Positions 41,807 through 50,023 of a DNA stretch of 64,000 nucleotides are shown in pieces. The stretch's first letter is position 1, and every line of letters starts with the position of its first letter. Position numbers and translations under genes: made by a program. Where the stretch lies: assembly GCA_011525785.1 (NCBI GenBank), contig WYBT01000025.1, positions 53,493 to 117,492 on the forward strand, read 5' to 3'. Source of the DNA: Planctomycetaceae bacterium. GTDB taxonomy: Bacteria > Planctomycetota > UBA1135 > GCA-002686595. Below the pieces are notes generated by a model, which made no database searches, was not told where the DNA came from, and was given only the letters and a program-made list of their open reading frames with translations.

Positions 41807-42948
41807 GCGTGAGTTGGACCTCTCTCTCGCGCGCGGCTGCGCTCGCGAGCGCTTTGCTGGCCGCCTGTGCGGCCGCGTCGAATCCCGATCGCGAGGAGTT
41901 GCGTCCGCTCGAGCGCTCGGCGCCGGCGCCGGCGGCTGCGGCGCCCAAGTCGGGCGACGCTGCGAGCGGCGGCAGTGCGAGTGCGGAGGGCGCGCCCGCC
42001 TCGCTCCCGAGCACGCCTGCGCCCGCCGCGGAGCCCGCGCCTGCCGCGACGCCTGCCGATCCGCTCGCATCGAGCGCAACCGCGCAGGCCCCGACCGCGC
42101 AGGCGCCCGCCGCCACCCCTCCGCGCAGCGAGCCGGCCAAGCCCTCGTTCCTGCTCGGCCGAGTGGGGGGCGAGCCGCTCGACGTGGGCGAGTTCCTGCG
42201 CCGCCTGTGGATCCACGACGGCGCCACTTCGCGCGACATCGTCGAGCAGATGGTCTTCGCGCGCATGGTGCTGTTCGAGGCCTCGCGGCTGGGCGTCGAA
42301 CTCGCGCCCGCCGCGGTCGACAGCGCGCTCGCCAAGGCCGTGGCGGCGCTGGAGAAGCGCCTCTCGGACAAGGGCTCCAAGCTGACCCTCGACGAGCACA
42401 TCGAGCGCAACCTCGAGGTCGAGCCCGCGCTGTACCGCGCCTCGATGCGCAACGACGCGATCGTCTCGCTGCTGGCCGAGCGCTGCGTGCGCGCCTGGGA
42501 GTTCGAGAGCGGCCTCGCCCGCGTGCGCATCAGCGAATTCCGCGAGCGCGCCAAGCTCGACACGGCGCTGTCCGAGCTGGCGGCCGGCAAGCCCTTCGAG
42601 GCTGTCGCCGCGGCGCACGGCCTGGGAGAGGACGAGCAGGCGGGCTACACGCGCGTGCCGGTGGTCCGCGCCGAGTCGCAGGAGCTCTCGCGCGTGGCCT
42701 TCGCCACCGAGATCGGGGCCGTGGGCGGGCCGCTCGAGCAGTCGGGTGCGTGGCTTCTGTTCAAGGTCGACGCGCGCGACGAGGGCAGCGACGTGCGCTG
42801 GGGCGAGGACGGCGCGCGCATCGAGGCCAGCCTGGAGCGCGATCCGCTCCAGAACATCGAGTACGTGCAGTGGCGGGCGGCCATGACGCGCCGCTACCAG
42901 CTCGACCTCGCGCCCTTCCTGGAGACGGTCAGCGGCCGGCGACCTTGA
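41803..42948 (+). CDS. SurA/PpiC-like lipoprotein
   Basis: 381 residues from ATG 41803. Signal with a lipobox-like end (LASALLAAC, Cys about 22), then about 90 residues of Ala/Pro/Ser-rich linker. A chaperone-like helical domain follows (LLGRVGGEPLDVGEFLRRLW, IVEQMVFARMVLFEASRLGV, LTLDEHIERNLEVEPALYRA). The last part resembles a reduced parvulin domain (LAAGKPFEAVAAAHGLGEDE; VGGPLEQSGAWLLFKVD). It would be membrane-tethered and help fold exported proteins, perhaps the long pseudopilins encoded upstream (inference). The stop is 20 bases before scpB. Confidence 0.7.
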   Translation: MSVSWTSLSRAAALASALLAACAAASNPDREELRPLERSAPAPAAAAPKSGDAASGGSASAEGAPASLPSTPAPAAEPAPAATPADPLASSATAQAPTAQAPAATPPRSEPAKPSFLLGRVGGEPLDVGEFLRRLWIHDGATSRDIVEQMVFARMVLFEASRLGVELAPAAVDSALAKAVAALEKRLSDKGSKLTLDEHIERNLEVEPALYRASMRNDAIVSLLAERCVRAWEFESGLARVRISEFRERAKLDTALSELAAGKPFEAVAAAHGLGEDEQAGYTRVPVVRAESQELSRVAFATEIGAVGGPLEQSGAWLLFKVDARDEGSDVRWGEDGARIEASLERDPLQNIEYVQWRAAMTRRYQLDLAPFLETVSGRRP

Positions 42949-42968
42949 CCGTTGCGGTCAGGGCCGCG

Positions 42969-43739
42969 ATGCTCTCTTTTTCCATGGCGGGCAGCGAAAG
43001 CAGCGGCGGCGAGGCGACGGCCCCGGTCGATTCCAGCGCAGCGGCGCAAGTCGAGCCCACTGAGGAGGCGCAGGCCGACTCCGGCAGCAACGAGGAGGCG
43101 CAGGCCGACTCCGGCCGCAACGAGGAGGCGCAGGCCGACTCCGGCGAAGCTGCCGCGCCGCAGCCGCCCGCCGACCCGCAACTCGCGGCCGATCGCGAGA
43201 GCACCAGCGCCGAGGTCTCCGACGACGAACTCGAGCGCGAGGTCGCGGCGCTGCTGTTCGCCTCGCCCGAGCCGCTTTCGGAGTCCAAGCTCGCGGGCCT
43301 GCTAGACGGCACGCCCGCGGCGCGCGTGCGCCTGGCGCTCGACGGACTGGCGCGCCGGCTCGCTGCGAGCGGACTGCCCTGGGAGCTGCGCTCGATCGCC
43401 GGCGGCTGGCAGCTCTACACCAGCGAAGCGCTGGCCGACACCGTCGGGCGCCTCGCCAAGGTCCGCAAGGACGAGAAGGTCTCGCCCGCCGGCCTCGAGA
43501 CGCTCGCGATCGTCGCGTACCGCCAACCGGTGACCAAGGGCGAGATCGAGGCCATCCGCGGCGTCCAGGTGGGCCCGATCCTGCGCACGCTGGTCGACCG
43601 CGGGCTGGTGAAGGTCGCCGGTCGATCCGACGATCCGGGCCGGCCGCTGCTGTACGGCACGACCAAGAAGTTCCTCGACTCGTTCGGGCTGGGCTCGCTC
43701 GACGACCTGCCGCGCGACGGCGAGTTGTTGCGCGACTGA
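42969..43739 (+). CDS. scpB: Chromosome segregation and condensation protein ScpB
   Basis: Up to 256 residues from ATG 42969; ATG 42984 is an alternative. The first 75 or so residues are an acidic low-complexity tail containing a tandem repeat (EEAQADSGSN, EEAQADSGRN, EEAQADSGEA). The ScpB core is complete: ELEREVAALLFASPEPLSES, GLPWELRSIAGGWQLYTSEA, VSPAGLETLAIVAYRQPVTK then GEIEAIRGV, VGPILRTLVDRGLVKVAGRS and LLYGTTKKFLDSFGLGSLDD. ScpB bridges the kleisin ScpA in SMC complexes. No scpA is nearby; the gene simply ends the pseudopilin operon. Confidence 0.93.
   Translation: MLSFSMAGSESSGGEATAPVDSSAAAQVEPTEEAQADSGSNEEAQADSGRNEEAQADSGEAAAPQPPADPQLAADRESTSAEVSDDELEREVAALLFASPEPLSESKLAGLLDGTPAARVRLALDGLARRLAASGLPWELRSIAGGWQLYTSEALADTVGRLAKVRKDEKVSPAGLETLAIVAYRQPVTKGEIEAIRGVQVGPILRTLVDRGLVKVAGRSDDPGRPLLYGTTKKFLDSFGLGSLDDLPRDGELLRD
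43062..43145 (+). repeat. 30-bp tandem repeat inside scpB, 2.8 copies
   Basis: Units begin at 43062, 43092 and 43122, each starting GAGGAGGCGCAGGCCGACTC, nearly identical in DNA. In frame they encode EEAQADSG[SR]N repeats in the acidic N-terminal tail. Near-perfect identity points to recent slippage expansion, and copy number may vary between strains. Confidence 0.9.
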
Positions 43740-43957
43740 GCCTCAGGCCCTCACTGCACGCGCCGCGCGAACCGCGCGCGCGAGCCGGCCCAGCGAGATT
43801 GCGCGCGCGTGCGGCGCGTCCGTAGACTCTGCGGCCCCTTTTTCCCCGCGCACGCCCGCCGCGGGCGGCCCAGCGCCGTCGGGCCCGCCGTTGCGCGTCC
43901 TCGACGCCGCCCGCGCCGCAGGCCCGTTCGCCGGCCGCGCGTGCGCCGACACCCGCT

Positions 43958-45847
43958 ATGTCCACCCAAGATCCCAAGCATCCCGCGTCGTCCGCCCCCG
44001 AAGTCGAGCGGGAGGTCGAATCGGAAGTCGAGGCGATTCACGTGCCCCGCGGCCAAAGCCGCGCGCGCTACGTGTTCACCATCGGCCTCTTGATCTTCAT
44101 CCTCGTCATCTTCGTGGTCTCCGACCTGTTCCAGGGCGCGTTCTCGCGCTCGGGCCGCGGCGGCGAGGGACCGTTCGTGGAGTGGGATCACCCGCGCTTG
44201 GGGCGGCGCGCAATCGACGACCGCGACTTCGTGCTCGAGCGCCGGCGCGTCGAGGACTTCTACCGCGTGCTGGGCGTCGACCGCCGCCAGCTGCGCGAGC
44301 TGACCAGCGACGAGAACATCGCGCGCACGCTGATCCTCGACGAGCTGGCCTGCGAGGCGGGCGTCGAGTTCACCGACAACGAGCTGCGCAGCTTCGTGAA
44401 GGAGCGTTTCAACGACGCGGCGACCTACGCGCAGATGCTCAACGCGGCGCAGGTCACCGCCATCGACTTCCAGGAAGTGCTGCGCCGCATGCTGCGCGTG
44501 CAGCGCTACGAAGCGTTGCTCGCAGACCTCGTCTCGCAGCCCGCGTCGGCGGAGATCGAGAAGGCCTGGAAGGAGCAGCACAAGCAGCACTCGCTCGAGC
44601 TGGTGACCTTCCGCGTCAACCTCGACGATCCGCAGATCGCGGCCAAGCTGCCCGACCAGGCCGGCCTGTCCACTTGGTACGACGGGCTCGACGCGCTGCG
44701 CAAGCGCCAGATGTTCAGCGCCGAGTGGCGTCCCGATCGCGCCGCCGCCGAGCTGGCCTACTTCAACTTCGACGGCGGCGACGCTAGCGCCCTGATCGCG
44801 CGCTACCCGCGGCCCGAAGGCGCCGACCTGGATCAACTGGCGCGCGACTTCCACAGCCAGTTCGCGCACCTGCGCTTCCGCCGCCCCGAGGAGAAGGCCG
44901 ACGCCGCCGACGCGCGCGAGCGGCTGTACTTCAGCTTCGACGAAGTCGCCGAGCGCGCCAAGGCCGAGGCGCTGGTGCACGCGGCGCTGCTCGATTTCGC
45001 GAACGAGATGCGCAACAAGGGCGCGGCGGGCGGCGAGGTGGACCTCGCCAGCGAGGCCGTCTCGCTGGGCCTGGCCTTTGTGCGCGAGGCGGCGCCCAAG
45101 AGCCAGCTCGACTGGACCGCGATGTCCACGATCGGCAGCCCGGTGCTGTCCGAAGCCGTCATGCGCGCCTCGCGCGGCGATCGCTTCGTCAGTCCGATGG
45201 TCACCGACAAGCACCTGATCCTGGGGCGCGTCACCGAGCGCCTCGAAGCCGGCCCGCCGGCCTTCGCCGAGGTCGCCGCTCGCGTCGAGGAGGAGTGGCG
45301 CAAGGACCAGGCCTACGAACTTGCGCGCGCTGAAGCTGGCAAGCTGGTCGAAGCCTGCAAGCCGCCGCTCGTGGACGGCGTGCAGCCGCAGCCCTCGGCC
45401 AACGCCGCGGACTTCGCCACCAAGGCGGGCGAACTGGGGCGCGAGGCCGTGCTGGTCGACTGGTTCGATCAGTCGCGCCTGCCCACGGACGTCGGCGAGG
45501 GCGAGAGCGACGTGCAGCACTTCCTGCGCGAGCTCAAGCTCGGCGCGCGCTCGGCGCTCACCTCCGTGCCCGACGCGGTGATGGGGCCCTACACCTCGAC
45601 CGACAAGCAGCGCGTGTTCGTCTCGCGCTACATCGGCAACCGCGAGCCCCCGGAAGTGACCATCGAGCCGCGCGAGTACCGCGGCCTGGAGTCCAACGCG
45701 CTGCGCGCCAGCCGCGAGCAGACTTCGGAACAACTGTTCGGCCGCGCAGGTCTGGAGCGCAATTTCGGACTGCGTTTCCCGCGCCGCGTCGAGACCCCGC
45801 CCGAGGGCGAAGACGGCGCGCCGCCGGCCGAAGGCCAGCAAGGCTGA
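43958..45847 (+). CDS. PpiD-like membrane-anchored chaperone/isomerase-family protein
   Basis: 629 residues. A cytoplasmic N-terminal part of about 45 residues, one transmembrane segment (about 47-66, YVFTIGLLIFILVIFVVSDL), then a SurA_N-like helical domain (LTSDENIARTLILDELACEA, GVEFTDNELRSFVKERFNDA, FQEVLRRMLRVQRYEALLAD) and long regions with helices and strands. The topology is that of PpiD/YfgM-type chaperones. A canonical parvulin active-site pattern is not obvious, so isomerase activity is uncertain. It follows scpB after 218 bases, probably with its own promoter, and ends 41 bases before a strong terminator. Confidence 0.75.
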   Translation: MSTQDPKHPASSAPEVEREVESEVEAIHVPRGQSRARYVFTIGLLIFILVIFVVSDLFQGAFSRSGRGGEGPFVEWDHPRLGRRAIDDRDFVLERRRVEDFYRVLGVDRRQLRELTSDENIARTLILDELACEAGVEFTDNELRSFVKERFNDAATYAQMLNAAQVTAIDFQEVLRRMLRVQRYEALLADLVSQPASAEIEKAWKEQHKQHSLELVTFRVNLDDPQIAAKLPDQAGLSTWYDGLDALRKRQMFSAEWRPDRAAAELAYFNFDGGDASALIARYPRPEGADLDQLARDFHSQFAHLRFRRPEEKADAADARERLYFSFDEVAERAKAEALVHAALLDFANEMRNKGAAGGEVDLASEAVSLGLAFVREAAPKSQLDWTAMSTIGSPVLSEAVMRASRGDRFVSPMVTDKHLILGRVTERLEAGPPAFAEVAARVEEEWRKDQAYELARAEAGKLVEACKPPLVDGVQPQPSANAADFATKAGELGREAVLVDWFDQSRLPTDVGEGESDVQHFLRELKLGARSALTSVPDAVMGPYTSTDKQRVFVSRYIGNREPPEVTIEPREYRGLESNALRASREQTSEQLFGRAGLERNFGLRFPRRVETPPEGEDGAPPAEGQQG

Positions 45848-45888
45848 GCCAGGCGCCGCGCGATCCCGCGCGAGTCAGCCTTCGAACC

Positions 45889-45930
45889 AGCGGGTCTCGA
45901 TGCGTCGCATCGGGGCCCGCTGACTTTTTT
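45889..45930 (+). terminator. Rho-independent terminator after the PpiD-like gene
   Basis: 15-base arms 45889-45903 and 45907-45921 pair completely, with two G-U wobble pairs, around a 3-base loop. Six T's follow at 45925-45930. This is the clearest intrinsic terminator in the window. It lies between convergent genes and points along the plus strand, ending the PpiD-like transcript. Confidence 0.85.
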
Positions 45931-45984
45931 CGCCCTCGTGTGGAGAGCGCCGGTCGTCGCCTTCAGCGCCGATGACCGCGAGCC

Positions 45985-47808
45985 TCAGCTGGTCTGCGCG
46001 GGCTTGAAGGTCACGCGGAAGATCGAGCCGCCGCCCGGGCGGTCCTCGACCAGCACCTTGGCGCCGACCGAGGCAGCCTGCAGCGACACCAGGTGCAGGC
46101 CCAGGCCCGTGCCGCGCGTGGTGCGCGTCGACTCGCTCCCGAGCCGGTAGAACGCGTCGAAGATGCGCTGCTTTTGAGCCGCCGGCACGCCCGGACCGCG
46201 GTCGCGCACTTCCAGCGCTACGCCGTCGGGCCGCCGCAGCGTCGCGATCACGATGCACTCTGCGTTGGGCTTGCGATGGTCGACAGCCGCGTACTTGCGC
46301 GCGTTCTCGACCAGGTTCACCAGGATCGAGTGCAGCGCTTCCTTGGTGAGCCACACCTGCGGAAGGTCCTCGGCCAGCTCGAACTCGAGGTCGGGCGCTT
46401 CGGTGACGCGCCAGTTGAGCAACTGCTGGACGTGGGCGTCGACCAGCTCGGTCAGGTCCAGCGGCGTGGGCTTGGCGCTGGTCGAGGCGAGCTTGGCCTT
46501 CTCGAGCACGCGCTCGACCATGGTCGAGAGCCGCTCGGTCTCGCGCACGATGCGCCGGTAGTACTCCTGTTGCTTCTCGGGGTCGGTGGTCCAGCCCTCG
46601 AGCAGCATCTCGGCGTGCAGCTTGATCGACGAGAGCGGCGTGCGCAGCTCGTGCGTCACCGCGGCGACGAAGTTCTCGGTGCGCGCGGCCTGTTCGAGCT
46701 CCTGCTCGACGCTGCGCCAGACCAGCGCCACGCCGGTCGAGAGCGCCGCCAGCAGCATCACGGCGACGCCGCCGAAGCGCCACAGCCGCGAGCTGTAGCG
46801 CGCGTCCATCTCGCTGGTGTCGATCGCGATCTGCATGCGGCCCCAATCGGCGTCCTGGGGCTCGCAGTCGATGTCGAAGTCGCCGATCGGACGGAGATCG
46901 GCGTGGTGCGGGGCGCAACTCGCGCAGCTCTCCTCGTGCGACTCGATCAAGCGCTCGCGCTTGGTGAGCACGCGCTGCGCGACGCCGCGCGTCAGCTCGC
47001 GCGCGTACCAGTCCAGGTCGATGAACAGCCCCTGCACCAGCCCCAGGCCTTCGCTCACGCGGTGCAGGCAATTGGTCGCGCCGACCAGGTAGGGGATGGC
47101 GTCGACGCGCACGCGGCGGTGCGCGATCAGGTGCGGCTCGCCCTTGGCGTCGCGGTAGAAGTGCAAGCGGAACTGGCCGGCCACCATGCGCACGGGCTGG
47201 CCCAGGAGCATGCGCTCGGCCTCGATGCAGTCCTCGTCACCCTGGGCGGCGCGGCTGGCCGCGATGGCGCGCACCGGCAGCTCCAGCTTGGCCGCGTCGA
47301 GGTCGACCGGCGAAGAGGCGCCGAGCCAGGACTCGCTGCGGACGCGCTCGTACAGCTCCAGGCTCGCGGCGAGCAGCGCGGACTCGTGCGCGGCGTCGCG
47401 CTCAGCGGCGCTGCTGGGGGCGCCGAGGAACACCTGTGCGCCATCCGTGCGCGCGGCGTTGAGGTCGAAGGTGAACCAGCCGAGCACGCCCGCGGGCCGC
47501 GGCTCGGAGCGCAACTGCGTCGGCAGCAGCGTCACCTCGCCCTGCGGCGTCGAATCGGGGCAGTAGTAGTTGGCGTATTGCTCGACGCCGCGCTGGCCCT
47601 CGGCGGCCAGCAGGGCTTCGAGCTGTTCGCCCAACGCTGAACGAAAGCGCCGCGCGGCGTCCTCGGCGTCGCGCGGCACGCTGGCGATCTCGTCGGCGTG
47701 TTCTTGCTCGATGTGGCGCCACTGCAAGAGGCCCAGCGCCACCGTCGGCAGCACGAGCAGCACCGCGTAGAGCGCCAGCGCGCCGCGTCGAGTTCGCAGG
47801 TTGGCCAT
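45985..47808 (-). CDS. Membrane sensor histidine kinase
   Basis: 607 residues. Two transmembrane segments (about 10-28 and 344-365) enclose a large periplasmic sensor region of about 310 residues with eight or so cysteines, including CASCAPHH (about 295-302). No HAMP domain is evident; a short coil leads into HisKA with VTHELRTPLSSIKLHAE (phospho-acceptor about His386). The ATPase domain follows: N box LVNLVENARKYA, G1 VRDRGPGVP, F box RIFDAFYRLG and G2 RGTGLGLHLVSL. It is cotranscribed with the response regulator 68 bases upstream. The cysteine cluster suggests a redox, metal or haem signal (inference). Confidence 0.92.
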   Translation of the reverse strand: MANLRTRRGALALYAVLLVLPTVALGLLQWRHIEQEHADEIASVPRDAEDAARRFRSALGEQLEALLAAEGQRGVEQYANYYCPDSTPQGEVTLLPTQLRSEPRPAGVLGWFTFDLNAARTDGAQVFLGAPSSAAERDAAHESALLAASLELYERVRSESWLGASSPVDLDAAKLELPVRAIAASRAAQGDEDCIEAERMLLGQPVRMVAGQFRLHFYRDAKGEPHLIAHRRVRVDAIPYLVGATNCLHRVSEGLGLVQGLFIDLDWYARELTRGVAQRVLTKRERLIESHEESCASCAPHHADLRPIGDFDIDCEPQDADWGRMQIAIDTSEMDARYSSRLWRFGGVAVMLLAALSTGVALVWRSVEQELEQAARTENFVAAVTHELRTPLSSIKLHAEMLLEGWTTDPEKQQEYYRRIVRETERLSTMVERVLEKAKLASTSAKPTPLDLTELVDAHVQQLLNWRVTEAPDLEFELAEDLPQVWLTKEALHSILVNLVENARKYAAVDHRKPNAECIVIATLRRPDGVALEVRDRGPGVPAAQKQRIFDAFYRLGSESTRTTRGTGLGLHLVSLQAASVGAKVLVEDRPGGGSIFRVTFKPAQTS

Positions 47809-47876
47809 GTTCGCGGGTTGGCCCGGTTCGCAGGTTCGCTACGTGGGCCGGCGCGGCGCCTCGCGCCTCGCCGGGC

Positions 47877-48566
47877 TCAGTTGAACCAGCGGTAGCCCTT
47901 GCCGCGCACGGTCTGGATCAGACTGGGCTTGGCGGGATCGGGCTCGACCTTGCGGCGCAGGCCGACGATGTGGATGTCGACCGTGCGGGTCTCCACGTTG
48001 GCGCTCTTGTAGTGCCACACGTCGAGCAAGAGGTCGTCGCGCGTCACGACGCGGTCGCGATTGCGGATCAGGTACTCGAGGATGTCGCCTTCGCGCGGCG
48101 TGAGAGGCAGCACCTGGCCGTCGCGGTGCACTTCCAGGCGCGCGAGGTCCACCGAGATGCCGCCGGGCAGCTCCAGGCGCGGCGGCGGCTGCGAGTCGAT
48201 CGCGCGGCGGCGGAACTGCGCTTCGACGCGCGCCACCAGCTCGCGCGGCGAGCAGGGCTTGGCCAGGTAGTCGTCCGCGCCGGCCTGGAAGCCCTTGATC
48301 AGGTCCTCCTCGCTCGACAGCGCGGTCAGGATCAGCACGCGCGTGTCCTGGCGCACCGCGCGCAGCTCGCGCAGGACATCCAGGCCGTTCATGCCCGGCA
48401 GCATGAGGTCGAGCACCACCAGGTCGTAGGCGCCCTGGCGCAGGTGTTCGAGCGCGAGCTTGCCGTCGTGCACGACATCGGCGCGGAAACCGGCGTGCTG
48501 CAGGGCGTCGCGGATGCCGAGGGCGAGGTCGACTTCGTCTTCGACGATCAGGATGTTCTGGGTCAT
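47877..48566 (-). CDS. OmpR/PhoB-type response regulator
   Basis: 229 residues from ATG 48566 (MTQNILIVEDEVDLALGIRD). An in-frame ATG 63 bases upstream would add a tail unlike the family. Receiver domain with acidic pair ED at about 9-11, phospho-acceptor Asp53 in LVVLDLMLPGMNGLDVL, Thr in LILTALSSEEDL and Lys in YLAKPCSPREL. The C-terminal winged helix has LPLTPREGDILEYLIRNRDR then VVTRDDLLLDVW, TRTVDIHIVGLRRKVEPDP and VRGKGYRWF. It partners the sensor kinase encoded directly downstream. Confidence 0.95.
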   Translation of the reverse strand: MTQNILIVEDEVDLALGIRDALQHAGFRADVVHDGKLALEHLRQGAYDLVVLDLMLPGMNGLDVLRELRAVRQDTRVLILTALSSEEDLIKGFQAGADDYLAKPCSPRELVARVEAQFRRRAIDSQPPPRLELPGGISVDLARLEVHRDGQVLPLTPREGDILEYLIRNRDRVVTRDDLLLDVWHYKSANVETRTVDIHIVGLRRKVEPDPAKPSLIQTVRGKGYRWFN

Positions 48567-48722
48567 CGGGGCGCGTTGGGCGTCAGCGGACGCGGGCGGG
48601 GCTTCAGGCAAAGTAGCGTAGCGATTCATGGATGGTCCTCGAAGGCAACGCTACTCGCCCGAACGCGCGCGCGTGCGTGGCGTGGGTTGGAGCTGCGTAC
48701 GACGCGCGTTCGAAGGCGCCCT

Positions 48723-49484
48723 TCAGCTCGGACCCTGCGGCCGGCTGGCCGGGCACAGCTCGCAACGCGCCGTCGGCTTGCAGCCTTCGTAGCCCGCGCG
48801 CACGAACAACGCGTGGAACTCCTCGCAGATCCACTGCGACGGGCGCAGTCGCTCTGCGAGCCAGGTGCGCAGCACCTCGTAGGGCGCGTCGGCTTCGACC
48901 CAGCCGTGGCGGGAGAGGATGCGGCGCGTGTAGGCGTCGACCACCACGCTCGGGCGGCCGGCGGCGTAGCACAGGATCGAGTCCGCGGTCTCGGGGCCGA
49001 CGCCCCACACGCCGAGCAAGTCGGCGCGCACGCGCTCCAAGGGCTTCTCGCGCAGCGCGGCGAGCCCGCCGTACTCGAGGTACCAGCGCGAGAGCTCGCA
49101 CAGCTTGCGCGCCTTCGCGTTGAAGTAGCCCGAGGGACGCAGCGCCGCGCGCAACTCATCGCCGTCCGCCGCGAGAACTCGCGCTGGCGTGACGAGCCCG
49201 AGCTCGCGCAGGTTGGCGAGCGCCTTCTCGACGTTGGTCCAGGCGGTGTTTTGCGTCAGCACGGCGCCGAGCGCGACCTCGAACGGCGTGCGCGCCGGCC
49301 ACCAGCGCTGGAAGCCGAAGCCCGCGTGCAACTCGCGCAGCAACTGGTCGAGCCCGTCGTGTTCCGCCCAGCGGCGCGGCGCGCGGCGCGGCGGAGGCGT
49401 GCCGACGTACGGGCCGCGCTCGCTCGCGAGCGGGCTTTGGGCGAGGCCCGGGTCGGCGCTGAGATCACTCCACTGGGGCTGCAC
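48723..49484 (-). CDS. Endonuclease III-like DNA glycosylase, probably MagIII type (3-methyladenine)
   Basis: 253 residues. HhH-GPD fold: FEVALGAVLTQNTAWTNVEK, then the hairpin LLGVWGVGPETADSILCYAA and catalytic Asp region VVVDAYTRRILSRHGW. At the position of the Nth lysine (GVG-K-TA) there is Glu (GPETA), so a lyase step is unlikely and a monofunctional glycosylase of the Helicobacter MagIII kind fits better. The C-terminal cysteines (CKPTARCELC plus one upstream Cys) could still hold a [4Fe-4S] cluster, but the tail is short. A Pro/Arg-rich 35-residue N-terminal stretch may not all be translated. Confidence 0.85.
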   Translation of the reverse strand: MQPQWSDLSADPGLAQSPLASERGPYVGTPPPRRAPRRWAEHDGLDQLLRELHAGFGFQRWWPARTPFEVALGAVLTQNTAWTNVEKALANLRELGLVTPARVLAADGDELRAALRPSGYFNAKARKLCELSRWYLEYGGLAALREKPLERVRADLLGVWGVGPETADSILCYAAGRPSVVVDAYTRRILSRHGWVEADAPYEVLRTWLAERLRPSQWICEEFHALFVRAGYEGCKPTARCELCPASRPQGPS

Positions 49485-49506
49485 TTCGACTCCCTAGCTC
49501 GACCTA

Positions 49507-49708
49507 TTCACGAACCGCGTGGCGCGAGCTTCGGAGCGCCTGTCCTGCGAGGTTCTTCGGCGCGAGGGCTCTCGAGGGTTCCCGCGTCAGGCCGCGCAGC
49601 GCACGTAGCGGGAGCGACCGGTGGTGTCGCTGAGAACAGCTCGCGTCGAAACAACGCCGCACGGCAGGCTCATCCGGCGTTCGCAGTTGCGGGCTCATGG
49701 CTAGGTCA
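49507..49708. repeat. Direct repeat copy A
   Basis: Begins TTCACGAACCGCGTGGCG (one base varies) and ends with ACGGCAGGCTCATCCGGCGT (49661-49680), followed by TTCGCAGT and CGGGCTCATG. The same start and end blocks recur in copy B at 49725 and 49905, with about 26 bases of net length difference between. The conserved ends and diverged middle suggest an old duplicated non-coding element. Confidence 0.7.
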
Positions 49709-49724
49709 GGCTAGCGCGGCCTCT

Positions 49725-49955
49725 TCACGAACCGCGTGGCGTGAACGCTGGAACGCGTGGACTCCCAGAGGCGTTGGCACGAGCGCTCCAAGGTTCCCGA
49801 GTCCCTTCGCGCTCCGGGCGCGGACGAGCAGCCCTTGGAGCGCTGGTCAGCGTCGGCGACCTGCGAGTCGGCTCGTGAGCGGTTCGCGTCGAAGAGAACG
49901 CAGCACGGCAGGCTCATCCGGCGTTCGCAGTCGCGGGCTCATGACCCGGTCAGGT
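49725..49955. repeat. Direct repeat copy B
   Basis: Begins TTCACGAACCGCGTGGCG at 49725 and contains ACGGCAGGCTCATCCGGCGT (49905-49924), then TTCGCAGT, CGGGCTCATG and GGTCAGGT, matching copy A. The middle part can be aligned only in patches (for example GTTCCCGAGTC against GTTCCCGCGTC). It lies just upstream of the YfhO-like gene. No inverted ends or flanking short target duplications were seen. Confidence 0.7.
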
Positions 49956-50023
49956 CACGTCTCGCAGCGCGGGCCCGCGCGCGCGACGCTACCGTGCTGC
50001 GCCGCGCGCCGCGCGAGTCCGAC

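Larger units (their letters stand above)
49485..50023. other. Intergenic region, about 540 bases, mostly an imperfect direct duplication
   Basis: Lies between the glycosylase (minus) and the YfhO-like gene (plus). Most of it consists of two related blocks listed separately. Frames within it (for example minus-strand ATG frames that open MSP-Q/R-LRTPDEPAV and end SRHAVRE) are Arg/Ser/Leu-rich and disagree between the copies, so I do not call them genes. Confidence 0.6.

Noticed and set aside
49504..49917. Two small minus-strand ORFs in the duplicated intergenic block
   Set aside because: They share only the first and last few residues; the middles differ in frame and composition, so they do not behave like paralogous proteins.
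49507..49955. CRISPR array or tRNA-like structure in the duplicated region
   Set aside because: Only two long imperfect copies, no short regular repeats with spacers, and no acceptor-stem or anticodon-loop pattern.
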